From NCBI GenBank assembly GCA_038205395.1, contig JBBRBX010000013.1:1-64000 (forward strand): a DNA stretch of 64,000 nucleotides, in the 5' to 3' direction. Below the pieces are notes generated by a model. It was not told the origin of the DNA, did not search any database, and was given only the letters and a program-made list of their open reading frames with translations. Every line of letters begins with the position of its first letter. The stretch's first letter is position 1. The stretch comes from Fredericiella sp038205395 (lineage in GTDB: Bacteria; Chloroflexota; Anaerolineae; Caldilineales; Caldilineaceae). A program made the position numbers and the translations under genes. Shown here piece by piece: positions 1-8,436 of this stretch.

Positions 1-103
1 ATGCGAAACCCACCGAGGTGGGTTGGCGTGCGGCGAAACGTCGCCTGTGGCAACCGGTTTTAACCGGTTTCGCATGGGATAGCCGGTGAATTGATTCACC
101 GGC
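1..103. repeat. Cluster of four palindromic hairpins inside a larger stem
   Basis: Bases 7-14 pair with 17-24, 32-36 with 41-45, 52-59 with 62-69, and 82-91 with 94-103. In addition ATGCGAAACC (1-10) is the exact reverse complement of 66-75, so the first three hairpins can sit as arms of one closed multi-branch structure. The fourth hairpin lies just outside it. The element starts at the first base of the window, so more copies may lie upstream. It resembles REP-type intergenic repeats. No function can be assigned. Confidence 0.75.
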
Positions 104-204
104 GGGGGTGGTCGACACGTGACGCCGCCAATTGCCGAACTGAATTTTTAACATCCATAAATCGGTGGCGGGCCAGCTACGAAAACACCAGTCACGGAGG
201 CGGC

Positions 205-2646
205 ATGAAACTGCAAAGTCTGGACCAACTGCTGGAAGAGGCGCTGACGGGCGTCTATCTCGCCTGGTACACCCTGCCGCGGCGCAGCACGCTGCCGGAA
301 GTGAACCGCCTGCGCCGCGACCTGGCGGAGCGGCTGGAACAGTTGGCCGCGGCCCCGGAGCTGACGGCCTACGAGCAGGCGCTGATCGACTGCGCCGCCG
401 CCCTGCAAACGCTGCCCGGCGTGGCCGCGGCCGGCGGCGCGGCGCTGGCGGAGGCGGCCGCGGCGCTCCCCACCGCCCAGCGCGGCGGCTTTGGCCCGCT
501 CCTGCGCAAGACCGACGCCTCGCCCCAGCGGCTGGCCGCCCTCATCGCCCTGCTGCGGCTGGACAACCCGCCCCAAGCCATCATCATCGGCATGAACTAT
601 GCCCCGGATCAGACACCCGCCCTCTGGGCCGCGCTGTGGGCCGTGCTCGGCCCGCGCCTGCCCGACCTGCCGGATGCGGTGCGCGGCGAGGTGGAGGCCA
701 TCCACACCCAGTGCGAGGAGGCCGTGGCGGCGGCGAACAGCGAGAAACAGCGGCTGGCCGCCTACACCGCCGCCCTGCAGGCGCTGGAGCAGGTGGACGC
801 CGTGATCCGGGTGGCGTGGTCGCTGTTTGTGGCCAACAAATATGCCGGCGAAGCGCCCGTCTATCTGCATGCCGCGCTGGAAAGCATGCTGGACGAGCAT
901 CTGGCGCAGGCGATCCCCGATCTCGACCTGCTGCGCGAGTCCGCACCCGGGTCCGAACCGCTGCCCGACACTGCCGCCATGGTCGGGGCCGAGCCGCTGG
1001 ACGCACCGCCTTCACCGCCGCTCATCTCACCGCCGATCTTACCGCCGATCTCACCGCTGCCGCCGCCATCCCTGCCGGCGATCGAGCAAGGCCCCAGCGT
1101 CGACTTTTTCACCGATGTGCGCTTCCCGGCGCGCGTCCAGCGTGCGGAGGTGCAGTGGCTGAGCGTACAACTGGTGTTGGAGGCGGCGGACGAATCGCGC
1201 GTCAGCGAAAGCGTGCCGGTGGGCTTTGCCCCCACCCCACCCGGCCAACTGCCGCCCCCGGAATATGTGGACGTGCGGCTGGTGGCGCCCGGTTTCAGCG
1301 AAGTGACGGGCGTGTGGGAGCGCACTATGACGGTCTATCCCAAGCGCGATTCGCAGCCGGTGGTGTTCTTGCTCAGCGCCGCCGAGTTGGGAGCCAGACG
1401 GCTCTCGATTGATTTTCTGCACAAAGGGCGCATGATCGGCAGCATTGCCTTTCGCAGCGAGGTGGTGGACGGCAGCAGCCTGCGCCCCTCGCAGCCGGTC
1501 GAACTGGAGGAGAAGCTGGAGATTGCGCCGCTGACGGCCGATGTCCCGCCGCCCGCTGACCTGGATCTGCGCGTGGCGCGCGCCGCGCACAGCAATGAGC
1601 TTACCTTTATGCTCAACTCGCCGCTGCCCACGGTTCCCTTCCACGCCCAGCCGGTGGGTCAGATTACGCTGACGGAAAAGGACCCGCAGGCCTTTTTCAC
1701 CAACCGGCTGCAGCGGCTGAGCGAACTGGCGGCGACCATCCCCGCCGGCGCGGATACGGCGCGTCTGGTGCAGGAGGTGGCGTCGTTGGGCGAGGGGCTG
1801 TTTGAACTGCTGCTGCCGCCGGAACTGCGCACCATCTACTGGGAGCAGATCAAACCGCTGGTGGAGAGCGGGGTGATCAAGACCCTGCTGATCAACAGCG
1901 ACGAGCCGTGGATCCCATGGGAGCTGATCAAGCCCTACCGCTGGGACGACGCCAACGACACGGATGAGACCGCCGCCTTTCTGGTCGAGCAGTTCACCCT
2001 CAGCCGCTGGCTGGCGCGCCCGCTGCCGGCCGGCGTAGCCGTCAAGCAGGTGGCGCTGGTCATGCCTGAACTGGACCTGACCAACGTGCAGGAGGAGAAA
2101 GCGTTCTTTGATGACTTAGCGCAGCAGCGCCACATCCAACTGCAAGGGCCGCTGCAAAGCCGCGACGAGGTGCTCGACAGCCTGCGCGCAGGCAGCTTTC
2201 AACTGCTGCACTTTGCCACTCACGGCAGCTTTGACGCCGAGAATGCCCAGCAGTCGGAACTCAGCCTGAGCGACGGCAGCCTGACGCCCGCCGACCTGAT
2301 GGGCAGCGACTTGCGCGGGATGCGCGCGGCGCACCCGCTGGTCTTTCTCAACGCCTGTCACAGCGGCCAGGTGGCGCTGAGCCTGACGGGCTTGGGCGGC
2401 TGGGCGGAAAAATTCTTCCACGAGGCGCGCGCCAGCGCCTTTGTCGGCACGCTGTGGGAAGTCAGCGACGACCTGGCGGCGGACTTTGCGCGCCTCTTCT
2501 ACACCGGGCTGGCCGACGGCAAACCGCTGGGCGAGGCGCTGCGCGCGGCGCGGCTGCAGATCCGCGACAGCCAACCGGCCAACCCCACCTGGCTGGCCTA
2601 TGCCCTCTACGGCGACCCCAACGCGCAGGTGTCGTTTGGGGGATAA
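205..2646 (+). CDS. CHAT-domain (caspase-like) protein
   Basis: This is an 813-residue protein ending in a CHAT domain (Caspase HetF Associated with TPRs). The caspase-type dyad is visible as His673 in HFATHG and Cys718 in NACHSG, followed by the usual helical segment with GTLWEVSD. The N-terminal ~260 residues are Ala/Leu-rich and helical without a fold I recognise. A Pro-rich linker at about residues 268-297 separates them from a beta-rich middle. The ATG at 205 is preferred over upstream starts because GGAGG lies just before it. CHAT proteins are known as proteases in stress or defence circuits, usually with a partner sensor. Here no TPR, Argonaute, gRAMP or CRISPR partner is adjacent, and the next gene is convergent. 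Protease activity is inferred from the dyad; target and trigger are unknown. Confidence 0.88.
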   Translation: MKLQSLDQLLEEALTGVYLAWYTLPRRSTLPEVNRLRRDLAERLEQLAAAPELTAYEQALIDCAAALQTLPGVAAAGGAALAEAAAALPTAQRGGFGPLLRKTDASPQRLAALIALLRLDNPPQAIIIGMNYAPDQTPALWAALWAVLGPRLPDLPDAVRGEVEAIHTQCEEAVAAANSEKQRLAAYTAALQALEQVDAVIRVAWSLFVANKYAGEAPVYLHAALESMLDEHLAQAIPDLDLLRESAPGSEPLPDTAAMVGAEPLDAPPSPPLISPPILPPISPLPPPSLPAIEQGPSVDFFTDVRFPARVQRAEVQWLSVQLVLEAADESRVSESVPVGFAPTPPGQLPPPEYVDVRLVAPGFSEVTGVWERTMTVYPKRDSQPVVFLLSAAELGARRLSIDFLHKGRMIGSIAFRSEVVDGSSLRPSQPVELEEKLEIAPLTADVPPPADLDLRVARAAHSNELTFMLNSPLPTVPFHAQPVGQITLTEKDPQAFFTNRLQRLSELAATIPAGADTARLVQEVASLGEGLFELLLPPELRTIYWEQIKPLVESGVIKTLLINSDEPWIPWELIKPYRWDDANDTDETAAFLVEQFTLSRWLARPLPAGVAVKQVALVMPELDLTNVQEEKAFFDDLAQQRHIQLQGPLQSRDEVLDSLRAGSFQLLHFATHGSFDAENAQQSELSLSDGSLTPADLMGSDLRGMRAAHPLVFLNACHSGQVALSLTGLGGWAEKFFHEARASAFVGTLWEVSDDLAADFARLFYTGLADGKPLGEALRAARLQIRDSQPANPTWLAYALYGDPNAQVSFGG

Positions 2647-2661
2647 TATGGATGCCGCGCC

Positions 2662-3882
2662 TCAGCGCTGATCCGCCGGCGGGCAGAACTGCGCGTACTC
2701 GCCGCTGCAAAGCTCGTCCCAGGAGCGCAGGCCGTTCGCAACCACGGTCTCACCGATGTTCTCTTTGGTGACGGCGATCGAGTCGAGCTTGATAAAGGGA
2801 ATGTCGCGCTCGCCGTTGTTAAACGAGGCGTTTGTCTCCAGGGTGTTGACATCACCGCAGTTGAGCAGCGCCACCGCTGCATCCACCGCCGCCGCCACTT
2901 CCTTCTGGATGGGCTTGTAGACGGTCATGGTCTGCCAGCCGGCCAGGATATTCTGCAGCCCCTCGACCGTGGCGTCCTGCCCGCTCAGCAGGACAGGCGG
3001 CAGCCCCTGCCGCTTGAGCACCTGCACCACGGCCCCGGCCAGCACATCGTTGGCGGCAAAGACGGCGTCCACCTGGCTGCCGTCGCCGCCCTCGGCCAGA
3101 ATCTCGCTGAAAATAGCGCCGGCCTGCGCCGGATCCCAATCCGGCACGGAGCGATCGGCGGCCAGCTGCCATTTGCCCTGGTCATAATACGGGGTTGCCA
3201 CAGAGGAATAGCCGACGCGCACAAGCGTGGCGTTGTTGTCGCTGTCGGCGCCGTTGAGCTGCACCACCCGCGGCAGTTCCGCATCCAACCCATTGATCAG
3301 CGGCTCCAGCGTCTGTCCCATCAAGCTGCCCACACCCACATTGTCAAAGCTGACATAGAGGTCGGCCCCCGGCCCGGCCACGGTCAGGCGGTCGTAGTCG
3401 ATCACATGCGCGCCGGCGGCGCGGGCGTCGGCGATGATGGCGGCCCCCGACCGGCTGTCTAAATTGACCAGAATGAGCACCTGGGCGCCGTCGGCCAGCG
3501 CCTGCTGCGCCTGCGCACGCTGGGTGACGGCGTCGCCCTGGGCGTTGAAAATGGTGTAGGGCACCGCCGCCGCCGTCAGCGCTTCGTCAAAAAAGCGGCG
3601 GTCATCCATCTCCCAGCGCGGCGAGGAGGTGCGGTCCGGCAGCAGCACGGCGACCCCGCCGGGGTTGATCGTACAGACACCGGCGTCCTCTGCGCTAACT
3701 TCCAGGGCAGTGGCTTCCTCAGTAGTGGCCGTCGCCGCGGCGGCGTCGCCGGCGTTGGAAGCGGCTGGCGGCGGGACGACAGGCGTGCAGCCCGCCGCCA
3801 GCCAGACCAGAGCCAACAGGACAACGGTTAACAGGCCAGGGGCCAACAGGCGGGGCATCATAATGCGCTTAGGCATGGACAT
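2662..3882 (-). CDS. Second sugar-binding lipoprotein of the ChvE/XylF type
   Basis: This 406-residue type I periplasmic binding protein has a signal peptide ending in LAAGC, so it should be a lipoprotein. An Ala/Thr-rich spacer follows. The fold is the CUT2 monosaccharide type: NLDSRSGAAI, the IDYDRL sugar-contact segment, YVSFDN, and LSGQDATVEG near the hinge. The start at 3882 is chosen because AAGGAG lies 8 bases upstream. It is the last gene of a minus-strand operon that already has a binding protein (6817-8007), so one permease/ATPase pair appears to be served by two receptors. The ligand is probably an aldopentose or aldohexose, but the residues do not decide which. Confidence 0.88.
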   Translation of the reverse strand: MSMPKRIMMPRLLAPGLLTVVLLALVWLAAGCTPVVPPPAASNAGDAAAATATTEEATALEVSAEDAGVCTINPGGVAVLLPDRTSSPRWEMDDRRFFDEALTAAAVPYTIFNAQGDAVTQRAQAQQALADGAQVLILVNLDSRSGAAIIADARAAGAHVIDYDRLTVAGPGADLYVSFDNVGVGSLMGQTLEPLINGLDAELPRVVQLNGADSDNNATLVRVGYSSVATPYYDQGKWQLAADRSVPDWDPAQAGAIFSEILAEGGDGSQVDAVFAANDVLAGAVVQVLKRQGLPPVLLSGQDATVEGLQNILAGWQTMTVYKPIQKEVAAAVDAAVALLNCGDVNTLETNASFNNGERDIPFIKLDSIAVTKENIGETVVANGLRSWDELCSGEYAQFCPPADQR

Positions 3883-3960
3883 GGAGTTGTCTCCTTTGTG
3901 TTTTGCATCCATCACAACAGTTGCAGACCCATCATAACGGGAAGCGGCGCGAATGCCCAA

Positions 3961-3986
3961 GCGCAGCCGGTGCAGCCGGCTTGCGC
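3961..3986 (-). other. Intercistronic hairpin after permease gene
   Basis: GCGCAGCCGG (3961-3970) pairs with CCGGCTTGCGC (3976-3986) with one bulged base and a five-base loop. It lies immediately beyond the permease stop codon and ahead of the second binding-protein gene. There is no T-run, so mRNA end protection is more likely than termination. Confidence 0.5.
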
Positions 3987-5168
3987 TCAACTGCCGCGGC
4001 GGCGGGTGGTGGCGTCAAAGATCACCGCAATCGCCAGCACCAACCCTCTGGCGACATACTGCACGGAAATATCGACCCCCATCAAATTCATGCCGCTGGT
4101 CAGCGAACCCATCACCAAAGCGCCGATCAACGACCCGAACACGCTGCCGACGCCGCCGGCAGCCGATACGCCGCCGACATAGGCCGCCGCGATGGCATCC
4201 AGCTCAAACAGCGTACCGGCGGTGGTCGTGGCGGACTGCAGGCGCGAGGTGAAGAGGATGGCGGACAGCGCCGACAGCAGCCCCATCGAGCCGAACACCA
4301 CATAGGTGATGCGTTTTACGCTGATGCCGCTCAACTCCGCCGCTTCCGGATTGCCGCCGACGGCATAGATATGCCGCCCCAGCACGGTGCGCGTGGTGAT
4401 AAAGCTGTAGATCGCCACCACAATCAGGATGATCACCGCCGTCCACGACAAGCCGTTGTAGCCCGCCAGCACCCACGTCACCAGGGCGAGCAAGATGGCA
4501 ATAAAAACGAGCTTGAGCACAAAGATGGCGCTGGGCAGCACCTCAAAGCCATAGGCCTGCTTGCGGCGGCGACCGTTGATCTCGCTGAAGATATAGAAGA
4601 CGATGCCGATCGCCCCCAGCAGCAGCGTCAACTTGTGGCCGGGGATAAAATCAAAGCCGGGAATGTCGGGGATATAGCCGTTGCCGATGGCGTTGAAGGC
4701 TGCATCGGGGATGATGATCGTCCCCGTGCCCGCCGTCGCCTGCAGCAGCAGCCCGCGATAGATCAGCCAGCCGGCGAGCGTGGCCACAAAGGACGGTATC
4801 CCAAAGTAGGCGACCAGGAAGGCAGTGATGAGTCCGGCCAACGCACCCAGCACCAGCACAAACGGAATGGCAACGCCGACCGGCCACATCCACTGCACCA
4901 TGGCAATGGCGGCGATGGCGCCCAGAAAGCCGGCCAGAAAACCGACCGACAGGTCAATGTGGCGGATGACGATCACCAGCGTCATGCCTACGGCCAGCAC
5001 GGCAATATAGCCGGTCTGGTTGATCAAATTGCTGATATTGCGCGCCGACAGAAACAGGCCGTTTGTCAGGACCGTAAAGATTCCCATGATGACAAATAGG
5101 GCAATGTACATGCCGTATTCGCGGACATTCTGGCGCAGAACTCTCTGCAGGTCTTGAAAGAAGGTCAC
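3987..5168 (-). CDS. CUT2 sugar ABC transporter permease (GguB/XylH-like)
   Basis: This is a 393-residue integral membrane protein with about ten hydrophobic helices and the BPD_transp_2 signature stretch HIDLSVGFLAGF near residue 85. A long hydrophilic insertion (about 180-215) containing GRRRKQ is typical of the longer GguB/XylH permeases. The start codon is GTG at 5166-5168, with AAGGAG 8 bases upstream. It forms the channel for the ATPase gene 11 bases upstream, and the binding-protein gene 2662-3882 follows. The substrate should be a monosaccharide from the binding-protein type; identity is not shown by the permease. Confidence 0.9.
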   Translation of the reverse strand: MTFFQDLQRVLRQNVREYGMYIALFVIMGIFTVLTNGLFLSARNISNLINQTGYIAVLAVGMTLVIVIRHIDLSVGFLAGFLGAIAAIAMVQWMWPVGVAIPFVLVLGALAGLITAFLVAYFGIPSFVATLAGWLIYRGLLLQATAGTGTIIIPDAAFNAIGNGYIPDIPGFDFIPGHKLTLLLGAIGIVFYIFSEINGRRRKQAYGFEVLPSAIFVLKLVFIAILLALVTWVLAGYNGLSWTAVIILIVVAIYSFITTRTVLGRHIYAVGGNPEAAELSGISVKRITYVVFGSMGLLSALSAILFTSRLQSATTTAGTLFELDAIAAAYVGGVSAAGGVGSVFGSLIGALVMGSLTSGMNLMGVDISVQYVARGLVLAIAVIFDATTRRRGS

Positions 5169-5179
5169 CGCGGGTCTCC

Positions 5180-6700
5180 TTAGCTGGTGGCTAACTGCAT
5201 GACTTTTTCTTGGGTCGCTTCCGCAATCGGCAGTTCCCCCGTGATTCTGCCGGCGGAGACGACATACACCCGGTCGCTCATGCCCAGCACTTCGGGCAGC
5301 TCGGAGGAGAGCATCACAATGCTCATCCCCTGCTCCACCAGCCCATTCATGAGCTGGTAAATCTCATATTTGGCCCCCACATCAATCCCGCGCGTCGGCT
5401 CATCCAGGATCAAGATGTCTGGCTTGACGAATAGCCACTTGCCGAGCGACACCTTCTGCTGGTTGCCGCCGCTCAAATTGGCGACTTTCTGCTCGACGCT
5501 GGGCGTCTTTACATTCAGGCTGACCCGGTAATCGTTGGCGACTTTGACTTCCGCATTGTTGTCGACCACCCCGCGCGCGGCAATCTCCTGCAGATTAGCG
5601 AGGGTGATGTTCTGCTTAACATCCTGGATCAGGATCAATCCTTTGGCCTTGCGGTCCTCGGTCACATAGGCGAGACCGGCCTCAATGGCATCGTGCGGTT
5701 CGTTGAACTGCTTTTTCTCGCCGTTGATAAAGAGATCGCCGGAAAGCTGGAAGTGGGTGGAATTGCCGAAGATACTCAAAGCGAGTTCGGTGCGCCCGGA
5801 CCCCATCAGCCCGGCGAAGCCCACGATCTCCCCCTTCTTCACATAGAAGTTCACATCTTTGAGCACATCGCGGCCCAGGGACGGGCTGTAGGCATTCCAA
5901 TTCTTTACTTCCAAAGCCACTTCGTCGGAACGTTTGTGTTCGCGGTCGGGGTAGATGTTTTCAATCTCGCGCCCCACCATATGTTTGATCAACACCGGTT
6001 CGGAGGCTTCCCCCGCGGTTGCGTCCAGTGTGCAGACCGTCTGCCCATCGCGCAGCACAGTCACCGTATCGGCGATGGCGATAACTTCTTTCAGCTTGTG
6101 CGAGATCATAATGCAGGTGACGCCCTGCTGCTTCAGATCGCGCAGCAGATGCAGAAGATTTTCGCTGTCCGTCTCGTTCAGCGCCGCCGTCGGCTCATCC
6201 AGAATCAAAAGCTTGACATTCTTGCTCAGCGCCTTGGCGATTTCGATCAACTGCTGCTTGCCCACGCCCAGATCTTTGACTTTGGCCGCCGGGTTGACGG
6301 TAAGCCTGACTTTCTTCAGCATTTCGCCGGCGCGGCGGATCGTCTCGTTCCAGTCCACCAGAAAACCGCTGCTGATCTCATGGCCCAGAAAGATATTCTC
6401 GTAGACAGTCAGTTCGGGCACCAGCGCCAGTTCTTGATAGATGATGGCGATGCCGGCCTTTTCGCTGTCGGCAATGCCGCGGAACTCCTGCACCTGGCCG
6501 CCAAACAGGATGTCGCCGCTGTAGTCGCCATACGGATAGACGCCGCTCAGCACCTTCATCAGCGTGGACTTGCCGGCGCCGTTCTCGCCCACAAGACAGT
6601 GAATCTCCCCCGGCGCCACGCGGAAACTCACATTGTCCAAGGCCTTCACACCGGGAAAGGTCTTGGTGATATTCTTCATTTCTAAAATAGGCGTGGCCAT
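5180..6700 (-). CDS. CUT2 sugar ABC transporter ATPase, two fused NBDs (GguA/XylG-like)
   Basis: The 506 residues hold two tandem nucleotide-binding domains. The first has a normal Walker A (GENGAGKST, about residue 38), a degenerate signature LGVGKQQ and Walker B ILDEPTAAL. The second has the degenerate Walker A GLMGSGRTEL but a full signature LSGGNQQK and ILDEPTRGID. This asymmetry is the hallmark of XylG/RbsA/GguA ATPases. ATG at 6700 has GGAG just upstream. It powers the permease encoded immediately downstream. Length is normal for the family. Confidence 0.93.
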   Translation of the reverse strand: MATPILEMKNITKTFPGVKALDNVSFRVAPGEIHCLVGENGAGKSTLMKVLSGVYPYGDYSGDILFGGQVQEFRGIADSEKAGIAIIYQELALVPELTVYENIFLGHEISSGFLVDWNETIRRAGEMLKKVRLTVNPAAKVKDLGVGKQQLIEIAKALSKNVKLLILDEPTAALNETDSENLLHLLRDLKQQGVTCIMISHKLKEVIAIADTVTVLRDGQTVCTLDATAGEASEPVLIKHMVGREIENIYPDREHKRSDEVALEVKNWNAYSPSLGRDVLKDVNFYVKKGEIVGFAGLMGSGRTELALSIFGNSTHFQLSGDLFINGEKKQFNEPHDAIEAGLAYVTEDRKAKGLILIQDVKQNITLANLQEIAARGVVDNNAEVKVANDYRVSLNVKTPSVEQKVANLSGGNQQKVSLGKWLFVKPDILILDEPTRGIDVGAKYEIYQLMNGLVEQGMSIVMLSSELPEVLGMSDRVYVVSAGRITGELPIAEATQEKVMQLATS

Positions 6701-6753
6701 CGCATCTCCGCCGAACCGGCTGGTCGAGGAATGAAACCGTGATAAAAACCAAG

Positions 6754-6780
6754 AATCGTGATGAGGGGGTCATCACGATT
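6754..6780 (-). other. Intercistronic hairpin after ChvE-like gene
   Basis: AATCGTGATGA (6754-6764) pairs perfectly with TCATCACGATT (6770-6780) around a five-G loop. It sits between the abundant binding-protein gene and the ATPase gene. Such hairpins commonly stabilise the upstream message so that receptor exceeds transporter; that role is inferred. Confidence 0.65.
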
Positions 6781-6816
6781 CCGGTGCAATTCCGGTATTG
6801 ACAAAACAACTGCCGG

Positions 6817-8007
6817 CTAGTTGAGGCCGGTGAATTCACTGGCAGGCCAGTAGCCGGAGTCGATAATGGCTGACTGGACATTGCTCTGGTCGACGGTGAT
6901 GACTTCGGACGGCTTGGCCGGGACATCGATCTTGCCGTTGTTATAGGTGGTCGTCTGCTCCGGTGTACCGCCGTCCAGGAAGGCCGTCGCCGCGTTGATG
7001 GCGTCAGCCGCCAGCGTGCGCACATCCTTGAGGACGGTCATGGACTGCTTGCCGTCAATGATGTACTGGATCGAAGCCTTCTCCGCATCCTGGCCGGTGA
7101 CGATAAAGCTGCTGACATCCGGGTCGGCGGCGAAGACATCGGCGATGGCGCGGGCAGTGCCGTCATTGGGGGCGAGGATAGAGACGTCGCCCTTGTCTTC
7201 GGCAGTGGCCACGGTCAGGTTGGCTTCCGCCAGGCTCTTGGCCGTGTTGAAGTCCCAGTTGGTGGTGACTTGACCGATGATGTTGGACATTTCGTCGCGG
7301 GTCAGCGTGGGCTTGTCCTGCAGGGCGACGGCTTCGCTGGAATTCTTGATGACGAAGGTGCCGTCGGCAATCTTGGGCTGCAGCACATTCCAGGCGCCTT
7401 CAAAGAAGAGGAAGGCATTGTTGTCGGAGGCGGCGCCCGCATACAGATAGAGCGGGTTGCCGGTTCCGCTGGCCTTGTCGACCAGATACTGCGCTTGGGC
7501 TTCGCCCACGGCGACGCTGTCGAAGGTCACATAGTAGTCGACGGCATCGGTGCCGAGGATCAGGCGGTCATAGGCGATCACCTTGACGCCGGCGGCCTTG
7601 GCGGCCTCAGCGGCGGCAGCGGCGGCGGCGCCGTCCTGCGGGGTGAGGATGAGCACCTTGACGCCCTTGGTCAGCAGCGACTCGACGTTGGCCTTCTCCT
7701 TGGCGGAATCGCCCTGGCTGAAGAGGATGTCCACCGGCACGCCGGCGGTGGCCAGCAGTTCATTAAAGCGGGCTTCATCCTGAATCCAGCGCGGTTCGTC
7801 TTTGGTGGGCAGCACGATGCCGACCAGCGGAGAACCGGATGCCGGGGCCGCGGCTTCAGCGGTGGCTTCGGTTGTCGCGGCTGCCGTATCGCCGGCTGCC
7901 GGCGCCGCCGCAGGGGCTGCCGCCGGTGCGGCGCAGGCGACAACCATCCCTGCCATCATCGCCACGGCGAGGATCAACAACAAGGCGCGAAAAATCTTGT
8001 TATGCAT
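6817..8007 (-). CDS. ChvE-like multiple-monosaccharide-binding lipoprotein
   Basis: This 396-residue secreted binding protein has a signal peptide with lipobox (VVACAAP) and an Ala-rich spacer. Mature features closely match ChvE: VGIVLPTKDEPRW, IAYDRLILG, SDNNAFLFFEGAW, VTGQDAE, and a C-terminal YNNGKIDVP block. ChvE binds several aldoses and in Agrobacterium also signals to a sensor kinase. ATG at 8007 has GGAGG at good distance; a much longer in-frame reading upstream runs antisense through xylF and is rejected. It is the first gene of the operon with ATPase and permease, under the promoter at 8063-8090. Confidence 0.92.
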   Translation of the reverse strand: MHNKIFRALLLILAVAMMAGMVVACAAPAAAPAAAPAAGDTAAATTEATAEAAAPASGSPLVGIVLPTKDEPRWIQDEARFNELLATAGVPVDILFSQGDSAKEKANVESLLTKGVKVLILTPQDGAAAAAAAEAAKAAGVKVIAYDRLILGTDAVDYYVTFDSVAVGEAQAQYLVDKASGTGNPLYLYAGAASDNNAFLFFEGAWNVLQPKIADGTFVIKNSSEAVALQDKPTLTRDEMSNIIGQVTTNWDFNTAKSLAEANLTVATAEDKGDVSILAPNDGTARAIADVFAADPDVSSFIVTGQDAEKASIQYIIDGKQSMTVLKDVRTLAADAINAATAFLDGGTPEQTTTYNNGKIDVPAKPSEVITVDQSNVQSAIIDSGYWPASEFTGLN

Positions 8008-8062
8008 AGTAACCTCCAGAGAATAGATTAGGTTGACTGTGTTAGATATATCCTGCCACATT

Positions 8063-8090
8063 AGTATATGTCCTGCCGCCCGTCTGTCAA
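8063..8090 (-). promoter_or_regulatory. sigma70-type promoter for ChvE-like operon
   Basis: On the minus strand TTGACA (8090-8085) is followed after 16 bases by TATACT (8068-8063). It lies 56-84 bases before the start codon of the binding-protein gene. A direct repeat TCCTGCC (8051-8057 and 8071-8077), spaced 20 bases, overlaps the promoter and could be an operator half-site pair. Confidence 0.75.
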
Positions 8091-8208
8091 AACAATGCAG
8101 GCGAGCCACTTGAAAAGCCTGAGAGGCTATTCGCCCGCAAGATAGGTTTATGCATCGACGCCCCCCGAGCCTGCCGCCGGAGCTATCGCTGCTCCCTCCG
8201 CGCTTTCT

Positions 8209-8238
8209 TTGACAAACCGCCGAGCAGCGGCATATACT
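8209..8238 (+). promoter_or_regulatory. sigma70-type promoter for xylF operon
   Basis: TTGACA (8209-8214) and TATACT (8233-8238) are separated by 18 bases on the plus strand. The predicted leader to the xylF-like start is about 190 bases, long enough for post-initiation control. I see no coding sequence in the leader. Confidence 0.72.
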
Positions 8239-8436
8239 GACAGACGGCAGCAACACAGACCATCTCAAGTGTGGGATGCCTCGCCTGCGCTCTGCCACTC
8301 CTGAACACATGCAGTACCCATAGCGGCTTCTTGAGGAAATGCGGAGAGCAAATCCTTGCAGAAGTTTTTGGCCCCTGCGTCCTCTTGGACAGCAGGTCTT
8401 TTCCATCACATCTAGTGACTTGTTTGGAGGAAAGGT

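Noticed and set aside
3903..5099. Long plus-strand reading frame (about 400 codons) opposite the permease gene
   Set aside because: Composition is Gln/Arg/His-rich low-complexity with no motif; it mirrors a clear permease on the other strand and arises from high-GC codon structure.
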